Origin: Pseudomonas sp. GV071
GTDB taxonomy: Bacteria; Pseudomonadota; Gammaproteobacteria; Pseudomonadales; Pseudomonadaceae
Direction of reading: 5' to 3'
DNA: 64,000 nucleotides
Assembly (NCBI RefSeq): GCF_003050835.1
Contig: NZ_QAOJ01000004.1
Location: forward strand, 186,001 to 250,000
Part shown: positions 44,756-53,156 of the stretch, piece by piece
How the letters are laid out: each line of letters begins with the position of its first letter
Numbering within the stretch: position 1 is the first letter of the stretch
Translations under genes and position numbers: made by a program
The notes under the pieces: model-generated
The model's input: the letters and a program-made list of their open reading frames with translations, nothing else
Told to the model about the DNA's origin: nothing
Databases searched by the model: none

Positions 44756-45670
44756 TTACTTGCCGGCGTATTTCTGCAGGTTGGCCATCATCGCTTGCAG
44801 GGCTTGCAGGCTGTCTTCGGGATGGCTGGCGCCTTCGAAGTCGCCGATCTCTTTCCAGTGCGCGGCCACGTCATCGGCGTTGAAGCCGACTTTCGGGTCG
44901 AAGCCGGCGCCATTGCTGCGTTCCCAACGGACCTTGCCGATCCAGCCGCCGCCCACTTCGTAGAGGCCTGCGGTGTCTTGGCAGTTTTCGCTGCCCAGGT
45001 ACACCACCAACGGGCTGACCAGTTCAGGCTTCAGTTGCTCGAACACTTGTTGGGGAATCAGGCCTTCGGTCATGCGCGTGCCGCCAGTTGGGGCGATGGC
45101 GTTGACGAAGATGTTGTTCTTGCGGCCTTCGATGGCCAGGGTGCGGGTAAGACCGTACAGGCCGAGCTTGGCCATGCCGTAGTTGGACTGGCCGAAGTTG
45201 CCGTAGATGCCCGAGGTCGACGAGGTGAAGATCACTCGGCCGTAATTCTGCTCACGCATGTGCGGCCAGGCGGCACGGGTCACCTTGTAGGCGCCGGCGA
45301 CGTGCACTTGGTAAACCAGGTCCCAGTCGGCGTCTTCCATTTTGTGGAAGGTTTTGTCACGCAGGATACCGGCGTTGTTGACCACCACATCGATACGGCC
45401 AAAGGCGTCGAGGGCGTTCTGCACGATCTTTTCGCCGTCGGTGACCGAGTCGTGGTTGGCCACGGCGGTGCCGCCGGCTTCACGAATTTCGGCTACCACG
45501 CGGTCTGCCGCCGAAGCGTTGGCGCCTTCACCGTGGGTGCTGCCGCCGAGGTCGTTGACCACCACCTTGGCGCCGGCTTTGGCGAATGCCAGGGCGTGGG
45601 CGCGGCCGATACCACCGCCGGCGCCGGTGACGATTACAACCTTGTCTTCAAAACGAACGGACTCGCTCAT
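44756..45670 (-). CDS. SDR-family dehydrogenase, MFE-2-like (R)-3-hydroxyacyl-CoA dehydrogenase
   Basis: A 304-residue short-chain dehydrogenase. TGAGGGIGRAHALAFA near the N-terminus binds NAD(P), NNAG follows, and the catalytic Y-x3-K is in SNYGMAKLGL. The segment VVVNDLGGSTHGEG plus AADRVVAEI is characteristic of the dehydrogenase part of peroxisomal MFE-2, supporting a (3R)-hydroxyacyl-CoA substrate. CAGGAG precedes ATG 45670. It lies beyond the DUF1302 promoter and may act in the same acyl pathway; this is inferred. Confidence 0.9.
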   Translation of the reverse strand: MSESVRFEDKVVIVTGAGGGIGRAHALAFAKAGAKVVVNDLGGSTHGEGANASAADRVVAEIREAGGTAVANHDSVTDGEKIVQNALDAFGRIDVVVNNAGILRDKTFHKMEDADWDLVYQVHVAGAYKVTRAAWPHMREQNYGRVIFTSSTSGIYGNFGQSNYGMAKLGLYGLTRTLAIEGRKNNIFVNAIAPTGGTRMTEGLIPQQVFEQLKPELVSPLVVYLGSENCQDTAGLYEVGGGWIGKVRWERSNGAGFDPKVGFNADDVAAHWKEIGDFEGASHPEDSLQALQAMMANLQKYAGK

Positions 45671-45803
45671 AACAAACTCCTGTGGCAGATAGCAGAACAT
45701 GCGATGGCGCCGAGTTTCCGGGAGCCGGGCGGTAGTCACAATAAAGACAGCCGAGGCTGAATGGCGCGCAATAAGGTTAGGGCATGATTCGCCAGTGCAC
45801 CGA

Positions 45804-46352
45804 TTAGCGCCCAGGCGTTGGCGCTGGGCAGCGCGGCGCGGGGTGCGCGGGTGCCGGAACGGTGTTGTAGCGATAGGTGACATCGCGGTCCGGCGCGCCG
45901 CCGGCGATGATCAGGAACATGCCAAAACTGCTGGTGTGCACGGTGGCGGCCAGTGCCTGCGGTTGGCTAAGGTCGAGGCTGACTTCACGGTTGTTATGGC
46001 CCCAGGCGATCACCGGAATGCCGTTGAAATCGCTGTCGGCGAATTGATAGCGCTGACCGTCCAACGTGCCGGCGATGCTCAGTTGGCCAACACAGCGACC
46101 GTCACGCTGCAGTTGCACCGTAAGTTGCTGGTCCGCCTCGATCTGCAGGTGCACCAGGCCGACGGTGTCCGGCGCATCCAGCACCGGGAAATTGGCGCGA
46201 CTGGCCAGCAATGGCCACAAACCGGGCGCGTGATTGGCTTTGCCCACTGGCGTTTGTCCGTACCAGGCATCGAACACCGGCGAAGTACTGGGCGCGTCGC
46301 TGACGCAACCGCCCAGGGCCAGAACCGTGGATAGAACCGCTACCTTGCGCAT
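45804..46352 (-). CDS. Putative lipoprotein, unknown function
   Basis: A 182-residue protein with a lipoprotein signal (MRKVAVLSTVLALGGCVSD; lipobox LGGC, lipidated Cys16). The mature part is beta-rich (VHLQIEADQQLTVQLQRDGRCVGQL) with a Pro-rich tail. No domain recognised. The start at ATG 46352 keeps the signal compact; ATG 46364 would add four residues. It lies 27 bp after the alpha/beta-hydrolase gene on the same strand and is probably in one operon with it and the aldolase-like gene. Confidence 0.78.
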   Translation of the reverse strand: MRKVAVLSTVLALGGCVSDAPSTSPVFDAWYGQTPVGKANHAPGLWPLLASRANFPVLDAPDTVGLVHLQIEADQQLTVQLQRDGRCVGQLSIAGTLDGQRYQFADSDFNGIPVIAWGHNNREVSLDLSQPQALAATVHTSSFGMFLIIAGGAPDRDVTYRYNTVPAPAHPAPRCPAPTPGR

Positions 46353-46379
46353 GTTGCCACTCACCGAAAAAGTCAGCGG

Positions 46380-47276
46380 CTAGGCTACAGCAGCGCCCTG
46401 CAGGGCGGCACGAAAAGCCTGGTAATGCTGCAACACCTGGCACGGCGCTTCGGTTTGCGGGTAATGGCCGATGCCTTCCAGCAGCACCGTATCGGGCTGT
46501 GGAATCAGCTCGCGATAGCGCGCCACCATATGCGCCCCCGAGATCGGGTCGACCGCCCCGTCGATCACCCTCAGCGGCACACCCCCTTGCTGCATTGCCG
46601 TCACCCAGCGGTCACGCTGTTGCCGACGCTCAGGGATGTAATGAATCAGCCGGTGCATCACCGCCGGACCATGGTTGCGAGCGATCAGGCTCCAGAAGTC
46701 ATCCAATTCCTGCTCACCCGGCCGGGTATGCGGGCCAAACACCTGGGCAAAACTGGCGGCCAGTTTTTTCCGGCTGAACAACCTGCCCACCAACGGCCCC
46801 AGCGGGCTGAGCAGGAGTTTTTGCACCAGCACCGGTCGGTGGGTTTCCGGGAACAGGCCACCGTTGAGGAACACGCAGGAGGCCAGACGGATACGCCCTT
46901 CGTGATGGCGGGCGAGCAGCTCCTGGGCGACGCTGTCGCCGTAGTCGTGGGCCAGCACATGCACCGGGGCGTCGATATCCAGATGGCGCAGCAGCGCCTG
47001 CTGGATATCGGCCTGTTCGAGCAAGCGGTAGTCGTGACCGCGAGGCTTGGCCGAATCGCCAAAACCGAGCATGTCGCAGGCAATCACCTGGTAGTGCTGG
47101 GCCAGGGCGTTCCACAGGTAATGCCAGTCCCAGCTGGCCGTGGGAAAGCCGTGAATCAGCAGCAGTGGCTCACCCTGGCCGGCCGTCCAGTAGGCAATTT
47201 CGTGGCCCTGATAACTCAGGCGCTTCCCCTGCCCGCGCCAGTCGCGCAGGGGAATGCCGGCGCTGGCCGGCGCCAT
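46380..47276 (-). CDS. Alpha/beta-fold hydrolase (haloalkane dehalogenase / epoxide hydrolase-like)
   Basis: A 298-residue enzyme. The HGFP oxyanion motif is at LLIHGFPTASWDW, and the nucleophile elbow AHDYGDS puts Asp at the nucleophile place, as in haloalkane dehalogenases, epoxide hydrolases and MEST-type proteins. The acid is in DGAVDP and the catalytic His in GIGHYPQTE. The substrate is unknown. ATG 47276 overlaps the aldolase stop by one nt (TGATG), so translation is coupled to the upstream gene. Confidence 0.88.
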   Translation of the reverse strand: MAPASAGIPLRDWRGQGKRLSYQGHEIAYWTAGQGEPLLLIHGFPTASWDWHYLWNALAQHYQVIACDMLGFGDSAKPRGHDYRLLEQADIQQALLRHLDIDAPVHVLAHDYGDSVAQELLARHHEGRIRLASCVFLNGGLFPETHRPVLVQKLLLSPLGPLVGRLFSRKKLAASFAQVFGPHTRPGEQELDDFWSLIARNHGPAVMHRLIHYIPERRQQRDRWVTAMQQGGVPLRVIDGAVDPISGAHMVARYRELIPQPDTVLLEGIGHYPQTEAPCQVLQHYQAFRAALQGAAVA

Positions 47277-48058
47277 CAAGCGTTGTAGCCAGGGTTCTGT
47301 TGATCGAGCTTGCGCAGCAGCGCTGGCCAGGCCAGGTTGCCACCCATGCCCTGGGCGGTTTTCATCACGCCCTGAACCATGGCTTTGGCGCCATCGAGGA
47401 TCTGCTGCGGAATGTGGATCAGCTCGGCACCGCCACTCTGCGCCATCACCTGCACTTCGCAGGCGCGCTGCAGGGTGAACATCATCAGAAAGGCATCGGC
47501 GATGCTGGCCGAGCAGGTCATCAGGCCGTGGTTGGGCAGAATCATGAAATTGCTTTCGCCCAGGTCTGCCTGCAAACGAGCCTTCTCTTCATGGTTCAGC
47601 GCCACGCCTTCGTAGCCGTGGTAGGACAGGCTGGAAAGCACGAACAGCGATTGCTGCGACAGCGGCAGCAGGCCCTGCTTCTGCGCCGACACGGCAATGC
47701 CGGCCGCAGTGTGGGTGTGGATCACGCAACCAACATCGTGCCGCACTTCGTGCACGGCGCTGTGGATGGTGTAACCAGCCGGGTTGATTTCGTAGGGGCT
47801 GTCCATCTGCTTGACGCCGGTGAGGTCGACCTTCACCAGGCTGGAGGCAGTGATCTCATGGAACATCAGGCCAAACGGGTTGATCAGAAAGTCTTCGGTG
47901 CCCGGCACCTTGGCCGAGATGTGGGTGAAGATCAGGTCGTCCCAGCCATGCAGGGCAATCAACCGATAGCAGGCGGCGAGGTCGACACGGGCCTGCCATT
48001 CAGCAGCGGATACCTGATCTTTGACGTTCGGTACGGATTTGATTTGCGCAGCAGTCAC
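47276..48058 (-). CDS. Class II aldolase/adducin-family protein
   Basis: A 260-residue protein of the class II aldolase/adducin N-terminal fold. The zinc ligands are visible in HTHTAAG and in the second His pair of LPNHGLM. Family members are fuculose-phosphate-type aldolases, but several lack that activity, so the reaction is undetermined. I choose GTG 48058 (GAGGTGA 6 nt upstream) over GTG 48067. It is the first gene of an aldolase-hydrolase-lipoprotein unit. Confidence 0.85.
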   Translation of the reverse strand: MTAAQIKSVPNVKDQVSAAEWQARVDLAACYRLIALHGWDDLIFTHISAKVPGTEDFLINPFGLMFHEITASSLVKVDLTGVKQMDSPYEINPAGYTIHSAVHEVRHDVGCVIHTHTAAGIAVSAQKQGLLPLSQQSLFVLSSLSYHGYEGVALNHEEKARLQADLGESNFMILPNHGLMTCSASIADAFLMMFTLQRACEVQVMAQSGGAELIHIPQQILDGAKAMVQGVMKTAQGMGGNLAWPALLRKLDQQNPGYNA

Positions 48059-48181
48059 GGCAATCACCTCGGTTTGTTTTTGTTTTTTAGTGCAGGTGAG
48101 TCTAGCGAGGGATGGCAGGGGTGGTAGTCGCTCTGGCGGCCAGCTTGGTGGCCTTGTGGGTCAGGAGTGGCGGCTAAAGCG

Positions 48182-48294
48182 CCCTCTCCCCCCGCCCCTC
48201 TCCCGCAGACGGGCGAGGGGAGCCCAACCGAGCATGGCGCCCAAACGCCGCTTAGCCCCCTCTGCCCGCTTGCGGGAGAGGGCTGGGGAGAGGG
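48182..48294. repeat. Palindromic repeat (CCCTCTCCC...GGGAGAGGG type)
   Basis: ccctctccccccgcccctctcccgcagacgggcgagggg and the right part ctgcccgcttgcgggagagggctggggagaggg form a long inverted element. A shorter copy is at 57219-57269. Confidence 0.85.
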
Positions 48295-48311
48295 TTTTAA
48301 AACGCGCTGAC

Positions 48312-48767
48312 TCAGCCTTTCAATGCAGCAGCAAACTCCGCCAACCACGGCTCGGCATCGGTCTCCGGGGTCACACTTTCGCTGGCGTCCAGACGCAGCA
48401 TCGGCAGCACTTCACGCAGGCCCAGTTCGGCAAACAGCTCACGCAGTTGCTCGCCGCCGCCGCAGAAGGTGTCGCCATAGCTGGCATCACCCAGACCGAT
48501 TACTGCGCCTGGCAGGCCGCGCCAGTCGCTGGGCAGCACGTCGCGAATGGCGTGGAACAGCGGCTGCAGGTTGTCGGGCAGTTCGCCCATGCCGGTGGTG
48601 GAAGTCACGGCAAGAAAGGCTTCAGGGCCGAAGGCTTTGAGTTCGTCGAGGCTCGCACGCGGGTTGTGCCAGGCTTCGAACCCGGCGGCCTTGAGCAGCT
48701 TCTCGGCGTGGCGCGCCACTTCTTCAGCGGTGCCGAACACCGAACCGGACAAAATCGCAACTTTCAT
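48312..48767 (-). CDS. Flavodoxin (MioC-like)
   Basis: A 151-residue short-chain flavodoxin. The FMN phosphate loop is SGSVFGTAEEVA (about 8-19), with TSTTGMGELPDN and GLGDASYGDTFCGGG as the other FMN-contact loops. It is an electron carrier in the cytosol; the partner is unknown. ATG 48767 is preferred over TTG 48770. It is alone between a repeat and the plus-strand PilZ-like gene. Confidence 0.93.
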   Translation of the reverse strand: MKVAILSGSVFGTAEEVARHAEKLLKAAGFEAWHNPRASLDELKAFGPEAFLAVTSTTGMGELPDNLQPLFHAIRDVLPSDWRGLPGAVIGLGDASYGDTFCGGGEQLRELFAELGLREVLPMLRLDASESVTPETDAEPWLAEFAAALKG

Positions 48768-48980
48768 CAAAACGCTCCGCTAGCTGGCTGAAAAAACGGC
48801 GGCCATTATGCCTGAGCTCTGCAGGTATCGGATTGGAACCTCTGGAAACTGGTCTAACGCGCGGCTTAGCGCCCCGTTTATCGGAAAGCCCCTAAAACCT
48901 TCTAATAAAGCCAGCGCAGCGCTGTCCCACAACCGTCACAGCCCTTAGTTGCCCGCCTGCAGTACTGGAGCATCTACACC

Positions 48981-49586
48981 ATGCAAGACGCGCCCATTCT
49001 CACCAGCGAGGAACTGGACTTTATCCAGGACCTGCAAACGCCTGCGCCCCCGCCGGGGCCGGCGCAAACGCCGAGCTTGCGCGTGGATGGCGGCGCCCAG
49101 ACCAAAGCACTTCTCACCCGCCTGGCGGCCAGTGATCAACTGACCATCGAAGCGCACTTCAACGGCGAGCGCGTGACCTTCCCGCTGCAATTGGTCGAAG
49201 ACGAATTCCACAGCCTGAGCCTGGAAATCGGCCTGCCCCAAGTGGTCGAGCAAGGCCAATGCGAACGGCCGTGGCGGCAGCGCCTGGACCCTGCCATCGC
49301 CTTGGTGGACGAACAGGGCAAACCCAGCGGCGTATGGCTGCACAGCCTGTCGACCACCGGGATACTCGTAGAGGTCCGCCATCAATTGGTGCCCAACAAC
49401 CTCACCCTGTGGCTACCGCAATCCGGTAGCGAGCCGATTCGGCTGCAAGGCATCCTCGCCCGCCGCACCGAGCAGCGGTTGGTCGCCTACCGCCTGAGTG
49501 GGCGCAAAACAGTGCACAGCGAGCGTCTGCGCCAGTACATCTATCAGCAGCACCGCCTGCTCAATCAGCTCGAGCCCGCGATCTGA
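48981..49586 (+). CDS. PilZ-like protein with degenerate motif
   Basis: A 201-residue protein whose second half looks like PilZ: R-P-W-R-Q-R is the arginine motif, and the later strand reads HSLSTTGILVEV, keeping S-x-x-G of (D/N)-x-S-x-x-G but with Ser instead of Asp/Asn. The N-terminal half (LTIEAHFNGERVTFPLQLV) resembles a YcgR-type flagellar-brake domain. If real, it would bind cyclic-di-GMP weakly or not at all. I rate the PilZ call as moderate. Confidence 0.6.
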   Translation: MQDAPILTSEELDFIQDLQTPAPPPGPAQTPSLRVDGGAQTKALLTRLAASDQLTIEAHFNGERVTFPLQLVEDEFHSLSLEIGLPQVVEQGQCERPWRQRLDPAIALVDEQGKPSGVWLHSLSTTGILVEVRHQLVPNNLTLWLPQSGSEPIRLQGILARRTEQRLVAYRLSGRKTVHSERLRQYIYQQHRLLNQLEPAI

Positions 49587-49731
49587 CTGCCCGTCGGGCC
49601 GTCTGGCGCGCCTTTTGCTGGCATTCAGGTGGGTAAAAGCACTACGCTTCGCCCCTTGATGCCCCACCACCCCGGGGCGCTCTTTTGCCAAGGCTCTACC
49701 CGAGCGGCGGCAAGGCTTCAGGAGATACACA

Positions 49732-50307
49732 ATGTCTGCTTCCCCCGTCACCCTGATGGTGGCTCGCCGCGTGCCCCGCGAGCGTTACCAGGACTTCATG
49801 CTCTGGCTGCGCGAAGGCGAACAACTGGCCACCGACTTCCCCGGCTATCTCGGCTCCGGCGTACTCGCCCCTCCGGCCGATGATGACGAATTCCAGATCG
49901 TATTCCGCTTCGCCGACGCCGAGCTGCTCGCCAGTTGGGAACACTCCGCCTCGCGCCGCGCCTGGCTGCAACGTGGCCAAGGCCTGTTCGCCCAACCGCT
50001 GGAGCACCGCGTACAAGGCATCGACGCCTGGTTCGGCAGCGCCAGCCGCAACGTGCCACGGTGGAAACAGAGCGTGGCGATCTGGCTGGCGTTCTTCCCG
50101 GTGTCGCTGGCCTTCAACCTGATTTTCGGCGGACTGCTCGGCGAGCTGCCACTGGCCGTGCGCATTCTGCTCAGCACCCTGGCACTGACGCCATTGATGA
50201 CCTACTGGTTTATCCCACTCTCCACCCGCTTGTTGGCGCCGTGGCTGCATAAGCGCAAGGCGCTGCAGGCGGTGCAAGGTTCGGCATTGGCCAGCGGCGC
50301 CAAGTAA
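49732..50307 (+). CDS. Antibiotic biosynthesis monooxygenase (ABM) domain membrane protein
   Basis: A 191-residue protein with an N-terminal ABM ferredoxin-like domain (about 1-100: TLMVARRVPRERYQDFMLWL, GYLGSGVLAP). Two C-terminal membrane spans follow (about 120-142 and 150-170). This two-part layout is common in Pseudomonas and is of unknown function; despite the name it need not be a monooxygenase. AGGAGA precedes ATG 49732. The folM gene starts 70 bp later on the same strand. Confidence 0.85.
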   Translation: MSASPVTLMVARRVPRERYQDFMLWLREGEQLATDFPGYLGSGVLAPPADDDEFQIVFRFADAELLASWEHSASRRAWLQRGQGLFAQPLEHRVQGIDAWFGSASRNVPRWKQSVAIWLAFFPVSLAFNLIFGGLLGELPLAVRILLSTLALTPLMTYWFIPLSTRLLAPWLHKRKALQAVQGSALASGAK

Positions 50308-50376
50308 CGCGCCGCCTTTTGTGCCGGGAGGCAGACTGGGTTAACGTTGCCGGGCCTGTTAACCAGCGAGTCGCCC

Positions 50377-51084
50377 ATGCCTGTTGCTGCCCCCATTCTG
50401 CTCACCGGTGCCGGCCAACGTGTCGGCCTGTTCTGCGCCGAGCGTTTGCTGGATGACGGTCATTCACTGATCGTCACCTACCGCCAGGAACGCGACAGCC
50501 TGCAGCGGCTGCGCGAGCGGGGGGCAATCACCCTGCAGGCGGATTTTTCCAGCGAAGCCAGCATTCTGGCCTTCGTCGCCGAGCTGAAAACCCATACGCA
50601 AAGCCTGCGTGCCATCGTGCATAACGCGTCGCAGTGGCTGGCGGAAACGCCGGGCGATGAAGGTGCGATCTTTCAGCAGATGTTCAGCGTGCACATGCTC
50701 GCGCCCTACCTGATCAACCTGCATTGCGCCGATTTGCTGCGCCAGTCGAGCCCGGCGGATATCGTCCACATCAGCGATGACGTGGTGCACAAGGGCAGCG
50801 CCAAGCACCTGGCGTATTGCGCCAGCAAGGCTGGCCTGGAAAACCTGACGCTGTCGTTCGCCGCCAAGTACGCACCGGCGATCAAGGTCAACGGCATCGC
50901 CCCGGCACTGATTCTGTTCAACGATGGCGATGATGCCGAGTACCGCACCAAGGCCCTGGCCAAGTCGGCGCTGGCTATCGAGCCCGGCGCTGCGGTGATC
51001 TACCAGAGCCTGCGTTACCTGCTCGACAACCCTTATGTCACCGGCACCACCTTGAGCGTCAACGGCGGCCGGCACTTGAAATAA
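50377..51084 (+). CDS. folM: Dihydromonapterin reductase FolM (SDR)
   Basis: A 235-residue SDR with the FolM/pteridine-reductase motif T-G-A-G-Q-R-V-G (in place of TGxxxGxG) and the catalytic YCASKAG. It reduces dihydromonapterin to tetrahydromonapterin, the phenylalanine-hydroxylase cofactor in Pseudomonas. ATG 50377 is chosen by homology; the frame start at 50347 adds non-family residues. folX follows after 20 bp. folE, often between or beside these genes in P. aeruginosa, is not here. Confidence 0.92.
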   Translation: MPVAAPILLTGAGQRVGLFCAERLLDDGHSLIVTYRQERDSLQRLRERGAITLQADFSSEASILAFVAELKTHTQSLRAIVHNASQWLAETPGDEGAIFQQMFSVHMLAPYLINLHCADLLRQSSPADIVHISDDVVHKGSAKHLAYCASKAGLENLTLSFAAKYAPAIKVNGIAPALILFNDGDDAEYRTKALAKSALAIEPGAAVIYQSLRYLLDNPYVTGTTLSVNGGRHLK

Positions 51085-51104
51085 CTGGATTGGAGTACAC
51101 CGCT

Positions 51105-51476
51105 ATGCCCAGACTGGAGCCTGGAATGGCGCGCATTCGGGTCAAAGACCTGCGCCTGCGCACCTTCATCGGGATCAAGCAGGAAGAGATCGACAACAAG
51201 CAGGACGTGCTGATCAACCTGACCATCCTCTACCCCGCCGTGGACGCCGTGCAGGTCAATGACATTGAGCACGCACTGAACTACCGCACCATCACCAAGG
51301 CGATCATTGCCCACGTGGAGAACAACCGCTTCGCCCTGCTCGAGCGCCTGACTCAGGAATTGCTCGACCTGGTGATGGCCCACCCGGCGGTGCGTTATGC
51401 CGAGGTGGAAGTGGACAAGCTGCATGCCCTGCGCTTTGCCGAGTCGGTGTCGATCACCCTCGCCGGCCATCGCTGA
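51105..51476 (+). CDS. folX: Dihydroneopterin triphosphate 2'-epimerase FolX
   Basis: A 123-residue FolB/FolX-fold enzyme. [21 protein letters not shown] and [16 protein letters not shown] are family blocks, and the Pseudomonas-type leader MPRLEPG is kept. It epimerises dihydroneopterin triphosphate to the monapterin form, feeding FolM. ATG 51126 is an alternative start with TGGAG upstream. It is cotranscribed with folM. Confidence 0.93.
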   Translation: MPRLEPGMARIRVKDLRLRTFIGIKQEEIDNKQDVLINLTILYPAVDAVQVNDIEHALNYRTITKAIIAHVENNRFALLERLTQELLDLVMAHPAVRYAEVEVDKLHALRFAESVSITLAGHR

Positions 51477-51584
51477 CCGCCGTTTTTGCCCGCGCGCCCG
51501 CATTGCCCTGCGGGCCCGGCGCTTCTATCATCGCGCCCATTCATTGCGCCATCCTTCCCCCGCACGTTCTCGGAGTACCTCGCC

Positions 51585-51875
51585 ATGACCGAGCAAGAAC
51601 AGATCGAACTCGAAGCCGCTGCCTTTCGCCAACTGGTCCAGCATTTGCGCGACCGCACCGACGTGCAGAACATCGAACTGATGAACCTCGCCGGTTTCTG
51701 CCGCAACTGCCTGTCCAAGTGGTACAAGGCCGCCGCCGATGATGTCGGCCTGCCGGTGACCATCGACCAGGCGCGCGAAGAGGTGTACGGCATGCCGTAC
51801 AGCGAGTGGAAAAGCAAATACCAGAAAGAAGCCAGCAGCGATCAGCAGGCGGCGTTCAACAAGGGTCACAAGTAA
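51585..51875 (+). CDS. DUF1244 protein
   Basis: A 96-residue protein with the DUF1244 landmarks: FRQLVQHLRDRTDVQNIELMNLAGFCRNCLSKWY then Y-G-M-P-Y-S-E-W-K. It has two Cys (GFCRNCL) that could bind metal. The function is unknown. TAATG at its end overlaps the HopJ-family start by one nt, so the two are coupled. It lies 108 bp after folX. Confidence 0.9.
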   Translation: MTEQEQIELEAAAFRQLVQHLRDRTDVQNIELMNLAGFCRNCLSKWYKAAADDVGLPVTIDQAREEVYGMPYSEWKSKYQKEASSDQQAAFNKGHK

Positions 51876-52216
51876 TGACTGCACTCACCGATTTCCGCGC
51901 TGCCTTGCGCAGCGACCAGCACCTGTTTGCCAGCACCCTGGCGTTCATTGCCGAGCACTACGACTACCAGCCCAGCGCCTTTGTGAATGGCAACCAGAAC
52001 AACGCCAGCGGGCAGAATGAAGGCTCCTGCAAGACCCTTGGTCTGGCCTTGATTGAAGGCTTGAATCTGGAAGAAACACTGCGTGCTTTTGGCGAGCATT
52101 ACCGCAGCGTGTTGGCCACTCCGACCGGCAGCGACCACGGCAATATTCGTGCGCTGATGGAAACCGGCTTGAGCGGGGTCAATTTCGAGCAGCAACCGCT
52201 CAAGCGCAAGGCTTAG
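51875..52216 (+). CDS. HopJ-family protein
   Basis: A 113-residue HopJ-type protein (NGNQNNASGQNEGSCK and LIEGLNLEETLRAFGEHYR are family signatures). The name comes from a Pseudomonas syringae type III effector candidate, but chromosomal copies next to DUF1244 in non-pathogens are better seen as housekeeping proteins of unknown function. There is no signal peptide or chaperone gene nearby. It is translationally coupled to DUF1244. Confidence 0.88.
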   Translation: MTALTDFRAALRSDQHLFASTLAFIAEHYDYQPSAFVNGNQNNASGQNEGSCKTLGLALIEGLNLEETLRAFGEHYRSVLATPTGSDHGNIRALMETGLSGVNFEQQPLKRKA

Positions 52217-52362
52217 CGCGTCGCAAATAAATAATATCTTGTAGCTTAAATCCTACATACATCACAGAAATCAACGCTTATTCTGCCCGCCGGAACACAC
52301 CATGGACGGTGCCCTGCGGCTGCATGAATGCGCCCCACCGTCCGCTCCCTGGAGTTGCACGG

Positions 52363-52971
52363 ATGCAGCCTACCTTGATGCAGCAACAAACCCTCGTGTG
52401 GAAACCCTGGCTCAACCCTGGCGTGGAAAACCTGCGCCTGCGCCAGGACGACAGCGGCATTCATGCCAGCAGCCATTTGATCCAGAGCGTGCGCGGCAAC
52501 AGCATCGCCGCCACCTACGTGATCAACTGCGACCCACGCTGGCACTTTCGCCGCCTGTGGCTGAAGGTCGACAACCTCGGCCAACGCACCCTGACCCTGG
52601 AGCGCGACATCCGCGGCCATTGGTTCCTCAATGGCCAACCGCGCGACGACCTCAACGACTGCCAGCACGTGATGCTGTCGGCCACGCCCTTCACCCACAC
52701 ACCGATCCTGCAGCGCAGCGCGCTGGAAGTGGGGCAAAGCGAAGAGGTACAGGTGGCGTTCGTCGACATGCTCAGCTTCACCGTGCAGGCCCGCACGCAG
52801 CGTTACCTGTGCCTGCGCCAGCAGGGGGAGCACACCCTGTATCGCTTTGAGACGGCAGGTAAACAGAGCCGCGAACTGACCATGGACAGCCAGGCGTTTG
52901 TGACCAAAGCCAGCGAGCAGTACCTGCGGCTGACGTCCAAGCTGGCGCTGGAATTGAATACCTGGGTTTGA
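52363..52971 (+). CDS. Putative glycolipid-binding protein (DUF1089)
   Basis: A 202-residue protein matching DUF1089 (AATYVINCDPRWHFRRLWLKVDN; RDIRGHWFLNGQPRDDLNDC). The family fold was proposed to bind glycolipids; no role is proven. ATG 52363 has GGAG 9 nt upstream; the frame start at 52309 is rejected as it adds a Pro/Cys-rich leader. It stands alone, followed by a paired repeat. Confidence 0.87.
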   Translation: MQPTLMQQQTLVWKPWLNPGVENLRLRQDDSGIHASSHLIQSVRGNSIAATYVINCDPRWHFRRLWLKVDNLGQRTLTLERDIRGHWFLNGQPRDDLNDCQHVMLSATPFTHTPILQRSALEVGQSEEVQVAFVDMLSFTVQARTQRYLCLRQQGEHTLYRFETAGKQSRELTMDSQAFVTKASEQYLRLTSKLALELNTWV

Positions 52972-52990
52972 CCGCTTAAAAGCATCGCGG

Positions 52991-53156
52991 CGTAGGTTGG
53001 GTTGAGCCAAAGGCGAAGCCCAACGATACCCATCCCTAAGCCCCGGCACCGCTGCCAAACAGAACGTTGGATAACTCGGGGGTGTCCTGTTTGGTAGCTG
53101 TGTTGGGGCGTACATCTTCGTATCGTTGGGCTTCGCTGCGCTCAGCCCAACCTACG
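52991..53156. repeat. Paired inverted repeat (CGTAGGTTGGGTTGAGC type) with a nested hairpin
   Basis: Outer arms 52991-53026 and 53123-53156 match the arms of 28695-28792. Between them is a second inverted repeat, ccaaacag (53055-53062) / ctgtttgg (53087-53094), not found in the other copy. The right arm supplies the TAG stop of the convergent MFS gene. Confidence 0.9.

Noticed and set aside
51875..52216. Type III secretion effector (HopJ)
   Set aside because: No secretion or chaperone genes and an overlapping DUF1244 gene; family name only.
52228..52262. TTGTAGC...CCTACA inverted repeat before the DUF1089 gene
   Set aside because: Arms of only about 5 bp with mismatches in AT-rich DNA; too weak to call an operator.
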